From positions 2,716-13,138 of the forward strand of contig DDXR01000030.1 in the NCBI GenBank assembly GCA_002347565.1: a DNA stretch of 10,423 nucleotides, in the 5' to 3' direction. Below the pieces are notes generated by a model. That model made no database searches and was not told where the DNA came from. It saw only the letters and a list, made by a program, of their open reading frames with translations. How positions within the stretch are numbered: the first letter of the stretch is position 1; every line of letters begins with the position of its first letter. This DNA is from a bacterium UBP2_UBA2255 (GTDB lineage: Bacteria > Edwardsbacteria > AC1 > EtOH8). This document shows positions 7,201-10,423 of this stretch, one piece after another. The position numbers were made by a program, and so were the translations under genes.

Positions 7201-7743
7201 GAAGCCCGGGTTCTCGTTCGCCAGGCGCAGCAGCAGCAGCTCCTCCAGCGCCACCTCGCGGTGGGGGCGGCCGCCGGTCGAACCGGCGAGGTACTGCTCC
7301 GGCGTTGATTCCTTCCGGTGCACGGCCAGCGGCGGGAAGGTCCTGACGAATTCCAGCAGGCAGGCGTCCAGTGCCCCCGGAGTCAGCGAGCCCGCCAGGT
7401 GCGACAGGGCGGCGGCGAAGGCCGCCGGGTTCTTGCGGGCGCGGTACTGGGCCACCACGTAGTGCAGCAGTTCGTCCACCAGGCCCATGGCGGCGAGCAA
7501 GCCGGCCCGCACCGCCAGCTCCGGGTGCGCCTTGGCGTCACGTGCCCGGTTGATCGAATCGGCCAGGTCCTGCGCGGCGCGGAGATCGGCGAGCACCACG
7601 TTGCCGGAGAACGTGAACAGCGCTTCGTCCGCGGCGTAGCGGGCGCGGCAGTCCGCCGAAATGTGGAACTCGTACAGCGGCCGGTTCCCGCCTGCATCGC
7701 CGGGCAGCGGCGGCAGGATGATGTGCAGCGTGCGGTCGTTCAT
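4216..7743 (-). CDS. Very large GH13 alpha-amylase-family protein (1175 residues)
   Basis: The centre (about residues 330-760) is a GH13 (beta/alpha)8 barrel acting on alpha-glucans or glucosides. The four GH13 regions are visible: I, VDMVPNH (D429, N433, H434); II, RFDAAM with nucleophile D549; III, LLAEAF with acid/base E614; IV, NNPDEE with D675, where the usual NHD histidine is proline. All three catalytic acids are therefore present. A probable C-domain follows (DVFAYSNRR, ALVVYNNS). Residues 1-320 and about 870-1175 are helical regions that I do not recognise; typical amylases are about half this length. There is no signal peptide, so it should be cytoplasmic. The ATG at 7743 is chosen because a promoter lies directly upstream and the repeat copy shares the same start; no SD is present. 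An AT-rich rare-codon patch lies at residues 192-203. Confidence 0.9.
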   Translation of the reverse strand: MNDRTLHIILPPLPGDAGGNRPLYEFHISADCRARYAADEALFTFSGNVVLADLRAAQDLADSINRARDAKAHPELAVRAGLLAAMGLVDELLHYVVAQYRARKNPAAFAAALSHLAGSLTPGALDACLLEFVRTFPPLAVHRKESTPEQYLAGSTGGRPHREVALEELLLLRLANENPGFAPFGELFDDSLLRRTTEYEQLITSVETFFQSQPAFGPLNQSLVAMLRMPAKASPRSLADQLAFIREHWLTFLPADILEKLFRRLLTALDVIREEDRPRGGGPGPAAVLDFSGDGAPFGGRSGRPRHEPEAFSPDRDWMPEAVLIAKNIHVWLFQLSRQHRREIRRLDQIPDQELDLLRERGINGLWLIGVWERSPASAAIKRICGNPEALSSAYSLYDYVIAQDLGGDDAYWDLKRRALERGVRIAVDMVPNHTGVFSRWVVEHPDWFVQLDRPPFPSYSFNGPDLSHDPSVVIQIEDGYWSKSDAAVVFKRHDKNSGQTRYIYHGNDGTHMPWNDTAQLNFLLPQVRQAVIGQILHVARYSSIIRFDAAMTLAKQHYQRLWFPEPGSGGDIPSRAQHGLSWQEFDAVFPREFWREVVDRVAAEAPQTLLLAEAFWLMEGYFVRTLGMHRVYNSAFMNMLKREDNEGYRRSLRNVLEFNPEILGRFVNFMNNPDEEPAAVQFGKGDKYFGVCLMMATLPGLPMFGHGQIEGFYEKYGMEYGRSYWDEHVDVGFVERHQREIFPLLRRRGLFSGAAEFLLYDVADGDGRVHQDVFAYSNRRGGDAALVVYNNSCERHAGWIARSVPYRPGGGSPRTRSLAEGLGLAPDGWYSFRDLTAGLEYLRTAEQLRDQGLFVKLDGYRYNAFADFRRLDDPAGEIFRLAQRLDGRGAPDIGRALWQMRLEPVMPSFDALFGEGLAGRFARIIDGGAADLERFAADLALEIGVFERGCRGLFGGDAPPVADGAVARLREIHGFLRGSGIAELRRTRLFGRALALLDEDELPESLANDGGVRILYCAVLLPELLPLAPDAGARRVLWDRLATVLERIVKDPAAARTEAALAELLFRHGARDFAALWDEPAVQRHLLCNWHNDVLWFNRERFQALLYWRLVLVLLENRRSGRDRPYAARRRLVTRGREIVESMTAAAAVRYDHRLLADALCRPQADNPEPQGKG

Positions 7744-7764
7744 GAGATGATAGCATACCGTATA
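7596..7764. repeat. 169-bp direct repeat, copy 1 (GH13 promoter and first 49 codons)
   Basis: This segment matches 8629-8797 at 168 of 169 positions with no gaps (offset 1033). The only difference is T7614 versus C8647, which changes Thr44 to Ala in the encoded start. Weaker similarity continues into the -35 region. This copy leads into the full GH13 gene. Confidence 0.95.
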
Positions 7765-7780
7765 CCGTGAAAAAAAACAA
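7741..7780 (-). promoter_or_regulatory. Promoter of the GH13 gene, probably leaderless
   Basis: On the minus strand, TTGTTT (7775-7780) and TATGCT (7752-7757) are 17 bases apart, and the ATG begins 8 bases after the -10 box, so the transcript should start at or next to the ATG. No SD is present. The spacer carries two head-to-tail ACGGTAT heptamers (7755-7768), a possible regulator site. Confidence 0.65.
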
Positions 7781-7805
7781 GGGTTTTTTGATTGGCGCCA
7801 ACAGG

Positions 7806-7833
7806 AAAGCCCGTCAATTTTGACGGGCTTTTT
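7806..7833. terminator. Hairpin terminator between the TA operon and the GH13 promoter
   Basis: A 12-bp perfect stem (7806-7817 with 7820-7831) is followed by a T5 run on the plus strand and a shorter T3 run on the minus strand. Its position suggests that it ends the antitoxin transcript (minus strand) before the GH13 promoter; the longer U-run is on the plus strand, so it may also block plus-strand transcription into the TA genes. Confidence 0.8.
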
Positions 7834-7929
7834 AAACCATGGCTGCCGGGCAACAAACACAAGAGCTATTGCAATGAAGAGTAAGTATGAGCTGACCGGT
7901 GCCAGGAACAGGCAGATGGACGGAAGGCC

Positions 7930-8205
7930 TCAGCGGCGTTCCACCAGTTGCCCGGTTGAGTATTTGTGAATCAGGCTGGCGATCAGCGTTTGGTACGGGA
8001 TGCCCTCTTCGACGGCCCGGTGCTGTATGGAGGCGAGGTCCCCCGCTGAAATGCGGATGTTGACCCGCTTATTCTTGCGGTTGGCGGCCTTGGCGTATTC
8101 GGTGTGGCGGGCGATCTCGGCCGCCATGTCGGGCGGTGTCCGCCACTCGCCTCGTTCGTAAGACCTCAGCAGCGACCGTTCTTCGGTATTGAGTGGTTTT
8201 TTCAT
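7930..8205 (-). CDS. Ribbon-helix-helix (CopG-like) antitoxin of a BrnT-type pair
   Basis: This 91-residue protein has a basic core (about residues 44-53, ANRKNKRVNI) leading into RISAGDLASIQHRAVEEGIPYQTLIASLIHKY, the strand-helix-helix DNA-binding fold typical of CopG-like antitoxins paired with BrnT-like toxins. The N-terminal half (SYERGEWRTP) would wrap and neutralise the toxin. The ATG at 8205 overlaps the toxin stop by four bases (ATGA), so translation is coupled. Toxin-first order matches BrnT-BrnA systems. The antitoxin normally represses the shared promoter, where a palindrome is present (8498-8510). The gene ends in TGA ahead of the hairpin at 7806-7833. Confidence 0.88.
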   Translation of the reverse strand: MKKPLNTEERSLLRSYERGEWRTPPDMAAEIARHTEYAKAANRKNKRVNIRISAGDLASIQHRAVEEGIPYQTLIASLIHKYSTGQLVERR

Positions 8206-8486
8206 TTTGCTCCCATTGCTCCCAGGTAATGCTTGGTTGCCTTGCGGCTGGGGATGATCGTTTTCAGGAAAATCCAACGCCGGTCTTCGACGAATGGCAC
8301 CAGGCAGGCGTAGCCGCCGACGTCGACGACGTAGATCCGCTGTCCCTTGTACTTGGACGGATCGGGATGGTCGATCACGGCCAACAGCTGGCCCCGGCCG
8401 ATGTGCCGGACGATATCGTCGAAGGAAATCCCGCGCTCCCGTTTCAGGCGGTCGTTCTTTTCCCGGTTCCACAGAAATTGTTTCAT
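8202..8486 (-). CDS. BrnT-like ribonuclease toxin
   Basis: This 94-residue protein begins FLWNREKNDRLKRERGISFDD, the BrnT-like signature (aromatic-W-x3-KN...RGISF), continues with a YKGQRIYVVDVGGYACLVPFVED sheet region, and ends FLKTIIPSRKATKHYLG; the R-K-A-T segment is typical of the family. BrnT toxins are RelE-fold endoribonucleases that stop translation; catalytic identity here is inferred from the family. Start ATG 8486 lies 5 bases after a perfect -10 box, so the message is expected to be leaderless; there is no SD. It overlaps the antitoxin by ATGA. The module has its own promoter and terminator-like hairpins on both sides. Confidence 0.87.
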   Translation of the reverse strand: MKQFLWNREKNDRLKRERGISFDDIVRHIGRGQLLAVIDHPDPSKYKGQRIYVVDVGGYACLVPFVEDRRWIFLKTIIPSRKATKHYLGAMGAK

Positions 8487-8491
8487 GGGTG

Positions 8492-8520
8492 ACTATAGCA
8501 CAATGTGTGCATTTTGTCAA
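8492..8520 (-). promoter_or_regulatory. Toxin-antitoxin promoter with operator palindrome
   Basis: On the minus strand TTGACA (8515-8520) and TATAGT (8492-8497) are spaced by 17 bases, near consensus. The palindrome GCACA-atg-TGTGC (8498-8510) fills the spacer and is a likely operator for the RHH antitoxin. The toxin ATG follows the -10 box by only 5 bases, predicting initiation of transcription at the start codon itself. Confidence 0.85.
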
Positions 8521-8573
8521 CAAGCAGATCCGGACAGTCTTTCGTCCGCCAAGGGATCCGGAGGACGGCATGG

Positions 8574-8620
8574 CAAAAATCACGGGGCCCGCCTCCGGAC
8601 AGCAGAACCCCCGTCGTTTT
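8574..8620. terminator. Terminator-like hairpin upstream of the TA promoter
   Basis: Arms ACGGGG (8582-8587) and CCCCGT (8609-8614) flank a 21-base GC-rich loop, with A5 before and T5 after, so each strand has a U-run after the stem. It sits between the truncated GH13 copy and the TA promoter and would stop transcripts from the copy-2 promoter. The long loop lowers certainty. Confidence 0.5.
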
Positions 8621-8628
8621 TGTAGATG

Positions 8629-8776
8629 CCACGTTGCCGGAGAACGCGAACAGCGCTTCGTCCGCGGCGTAGCGGGCGCGGCAGTCCGCCGAAATGTGGA
8701 ACTCGTACAGCGGCCGGTTCCCGCCTGCATCGCCGGGCAGCGGCGGCAGGATGATGTGCAGCGTGCGGTCGTTCAT
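8629..8776 (-). pseudogene. Truncated second copy of the GH13 gene start
   Basis: This fragment encodes the same first 49 residues as the GH13 gene (MNDRTLHIILPPLPG onward) except Ala44 for Thr44, then similarity stops abruptly. The frame stays open through unrelated sequence that contains the hairpin and the TA promoter, and stops in an ATGA overlap with the toxin start (8483-8486), giving a 97-codon chimera that I do not believe is a functional protein. Its promoter is a shortened version of the GH13 promoter: TATGCT is kept (8785-8790) but the TTGTCT -35 element is only 15 bases away, so expression is likely weaker. Confidence 0.8.
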
Positions 8777-8797
8777 GAGATGATAGCATACCGTATA
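8629..8797. repeat. 169-bp direct repeat, copy 2
   Basis: This is the partner of 7596-7764, in the same orientation, 168/169 identical. The 1033-base period contains the TA operon, its promoter and both terminator-like hairpins. Recombination between copies would remove exactly one period and leave a single intact GH13 start. Confidence 0.95.
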
Positions 8798-8832
8798 TAG
8801 GGAAAAGACAAGGTTTTTGTCGTCCAACCCGC

Positions 8833-8861
8833 TTGCACAACCGGCCGCCATCGGCTATACT
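8833..8861 (+). promoter_or_regulatory. Promoter of the TPR gene
   Basis: TTGCAC (8833-8838) and TATACT (8856-8861) are 17 bases apart, close to the sigma70 consensus. The first ATG downstream (8871) is only 9 bases after the -10 box and opens a seven-codon ORF rather than the TPR frame. Confidence 0.7.
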
Positions 8862-8870
8862 TCATCCGAC

Positions 8871-8894
8871 ATGCTGATCAATGCATCCGAATGA
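8871..8894 (+). CDS. Putative seven-codon leader ORF (MLINASE)
   Basis: ATG 8871 to TGA 8892-8894 encodes MLINASE. Its stop overlaps the TPR gene start by ATGA, and it begins close to the predicted transcription start. The TPR gene has no SD, so a leaderless start here followed by re-initiation at the overlap would explain its translation. Length alone gives no coding support, so this is a positional inference. Confidence 0.4.
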   Translation: MLINASE

Positions 8895-10282
8895 AACGGG
8901 CCGCGGCATTCCAACCAATACGGCTGTGGATGATCGCACCAGACGGTGCGCCCCGGCCGTACCAGCTATTGTCCCGCATTGCGGAGGTGCGGGCGTTGAC
9001 CGGGCAGTGGCCGCTGGTCGAGGAGATCCATCGCGGCAACCTGGCGTGGGCGCGCCGCGCCGCCGGGCCGGCGGTCCTGGCCGACGCCCTGCTGATGATG
9101 GGCGGGTTCCACCTGCGCCGCGGCGAGTACCAGCAGGCCGAGCCGTTGTTGCGAGAGGCGCTGGGGATCTTCCGGGGCCTCGGCGACCGCCGTGGCGTAG
9201 GCCGGGCGTGGGGCGATATCGGCGCGATCCGCCAGCGGCAGGGCGATTTCCCCGCCGCCCTGGAGGCGTTCGAGAACGAGCTGGCCGAGTCGGCGGCGGC
9301 GGGCGACCCGACGGGTCAGCTGTACGCCCACGGCAACATGGCGATCATCCATTTCTACCGGGGCGAATACCCGGAGGCGCTGGCCCGGTTCGAGCGCCGG
9401 CTGGCGCTGGCCCGGTCGCTGGGCGACGAACGGGTGATCGGCCACACCATCGGCAACATGGGCGTGGTCCACCGCGGCACCGGCGACCTGGACCGGGCGA
9501 TGGAGTGCTACCGGCAGGACTGCGCCATCAACCGCCGCACCGGCGACCGCAACGGCACCGCCGTGGCGCTGGGGAACATCGGCATCATCTACTTGAGCCG
9601 GGGCGAACTGGACCAGGCCGCGGCCTGCTTCGCGGAAAAGCTGGCGATCGCCGAATCGATGGGCGACCGCATCGGCCTGAAGAGCGCGGTCGGCTACCTC
9701 TGCCTGGTGGAATGCGACCTGGGCCGGCCCGGCGCGGCGTTGCCCCTGGCGTTGCGCCACCTGGCGCTGGCCGAGGAGCTGGGCGAGAAGAAGTCGATCG
9801 CCGAGGCGCTGGGGGACCTGGCCGGCGTTCACGCGATGCTCGGCGCAGATGGCACGGCCTTGGCATGCCTCGACCGGGCGGTGGCCATCGACCGCGAGCT
9901 GGGACTGAAATATTACCTTTGCGAGCATCTCGGCGACGCTGCCGGATTGATTTGGGACGCAGGGGACGCGGCGGCCGGGGCGATGGCGGCCGAGGCCGCC
10001 GCCATCGCCGCCGAGGTCACGCGCGACGACGTCGAGCACGGCAGCCTGCTGCTGCTGGCGCGGATCGCCGCCGCGAAGGACCGCGCCGAGGGCGTCCGCC
10101 TGACCGGGGAGCTGGCCGCCCGCTTCCCCGGCGACGAGGAGCAGGCCCTCACTGTCCGCCAGCTGTTCGAGCTGACCGGCGACCAGGTCCAGCGCCGGCG
10201 GGCGCTGGAGCTCTACCGGCAGCTCCAGGAGAAAAGCCAGAAATACCGCTACCGCCAGGCGATCGAGGAGCTCTCGCGTTGA
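8891..10282 (+). CDS. Tetratricopeptide-repeat protein with nine 40-residue units (LGN-like)
   Basis: This 463-residue protein is almost wholly TPR. From residue 18 to 377 it has nine units of exactly 40 residues each, with the G-D/E-x boundary recurring at 98, 138, 178, 218, 258, 298 and consensus GDRxG...LGNIGIIYLSRGELDQA. The 40-residue period is that of LGN/kinesin-light-chain-type TPRs, which form a groove that binds peptides or partner proteins. The C-terminal part (378-463) is helical without clear repeats. No signal peptide, membrane segment or enzyme domain is present, so it is a cytoplasmic scaffold or sensor part. Similar TPR arrays often form the C-terminal half of large cyclase- or kinase-type regulators, so this could be a separated domain. 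ATG 8891 is used; ATG 8930 (Met14) is an alternative, and neither has an SD. Confidence 0.9.
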   Translation: MKRAAAFQPIRLWMIAPDGAPRPYQLLSRIAEVRALTGQWPLVEEIHRGNLAWARRAAGPAVLADALLMMGGFHLRRGEYQQAEPLLREALGIFRGLGDRRGVGRAWGDIGAIRQRQGDFPAALEAFENELAESAAAGDPTGQLYAHGNMAIIHFYRGEYPEALARFERRLALARSLGDERVIGHTIGNMGVVHRGTGDLDRAMECYRQDCAINRRTGDRNGTAVALGNIGIIYLSRGELDQAAACFAEKLAIAESMGDRIGLKSAVGYLCLVECDLGRPGAALPLALRHLALAEELGEKKSIAEALGDLAGVHAMLGADGTALACLDRAVAIDRELGLKYYLCEHLGDAAGLIWDAGDAAAGAMAAEAAAIAAEVTRDDVEHGSLLLLARIAAAKDRAEGVRLTGELAARFPGDEEQALTVRQLFELTGDQVQRRRALELYRQLQEKSQKYRYRQAIEELSR

Positions 10283-10316
10283 GCCGGAAGGGCAGACCGG
10301 CGTGCTCCTTTTGCCC

Positions 10317-10345
10317 TTGAAAAACAAATCCGCTTCATGTATAAT
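10317..10345 (+). promoter_or_regulatory. Promoter for a plus-strand gene beyond the window
   Basis: TTGAAA (10317-10322) and the perfect TATAAT (10340-10345) are 17 bases apart. Downstream, GGCACC (10365-10370) and GGTGCC (10382-10387) can form a small leader hairpin, and an ATG at 10415 may start the next gene, of which only three codons are visible. Confidence 0.7.
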
Positions 10346-10423
10346 ATCAATCTGCTGTTGCGACGGCACCCGCCGCTGCACGGTGCCCGTTCCCGCCTCA
10401 ATCCCTCAATCCACATGAGGTTG

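Larger units (their letters stand above)
8487..8890. other. 404-base non-coding region between the TA toxin and the divergent TPR gene
   Basis: From left to right it holds the TA promoter and operator, a hairpin, the truncated GH13 copy with its weakened promoter, and then the plus-strand promoter and short leader ORF of the TPR gene. About 50 bases at 8521-8573 show no feature that I can name. Confidence 0.7.

Noticed and set aside
7874..7969. 31-codon plus-strand frame (starting MKSKYELTGARNRQ) after the 7806-7833 hairpin
   Set aside because: It has no SD, promoter or recognisable sequence and runs antisense into the antitoxin 3' end.
10291..10318. Possible terminator after the TPR gene (AAGGGCA/TGCCCTT)
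   Set aside because: The stem is short, the loop is long and there is no U-run after it.
8881..10320. Overlapping plus-strand frame starting at ATG 8881
   Set aside because: It is an Arg/Pro/Gly-rich shadow of the TPR gene; TPR consensus is found only in the frame starting at 8891.
1..10423. CRISPR array, tRNA, rRNA, transposase or integrase
   Set aside because: No regularly spaced repeats, no cloverleaf or rRNA-like sequence, and no recombinase motifs were seen on either strand.

Overview
The window is a stretch of high-GC bacterial DNA whose real genes use almost only G or C at third codon positions. The lineage cannot be fixed from sequence alone. Signal-peptide, ClpB, GlsB and GH13 genes would fit many high-GC Gram-negative-type phyla. 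A frequent feature is a sigma70-like promoter placed so close to the ATG that the first gene would be leaderless, while genes inside operons have Shine-Dalgarno (SD) sequences.

Layout: (1) The 3' end of clpB (+) is followed by a strong bidirectional hairpin terminator shared with a convergent minus-strand unit. (2) That unit is an ArsR/SmtB-type repressor with a palindromic operator over its own -10 box, plus an overlapping 41-residue cysteine-rich protein. (3) Upstream of it are two small minus-strand membrane genes, one with a zinc ribbon. (4) A secreted serine hydrolase with a TPR tail follows, bracketed by two perfect 25-bp hairpin repeats. (5) Next is a tight minus-strand series: a 92-residue Cys-rich protein, a GlsB/YeaQ membrane protein, a zinc-ribbon gene with an in-frame UGA at a cysteine position, a 58-residue zinc-ribbon protein, and a very large (1175-residue) GH13 alpha-amylase-family protein that heads the series. 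(6) Upstream of the GH13 gene lies a BrnT-like toxin / ribbon-helix-helix antitoxin pair with its own promoter and a terminator-like hairpin on each side. (7) Beyond it is a second, 168/169-identical copy of the GH13 promoter and first codons. (8) On the plus strand, a divergent gene made of nine exact 40-residue TPR units begins behind a seven-codon leader ORF. The window ends with another plus-strand promoter.

How the parts relate: genes from 7743 down to about 1790 run in one direction with short gaps and may be one or two transcripts. ArsR plus the Cys-rich peptide is a separate, probably self-repressed metal- or redox-responsive unit. The toxin-antitoxin module sits inside a direct duplication of the GH13 5' end, so homologous recombination could remove it and leave the GH13 gene intact. 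The points most worth following are that duplication, the UGA-interrupted zinc-ribbon gene, the leaderless promoters, and the density of tiny Cys-rich proteins.
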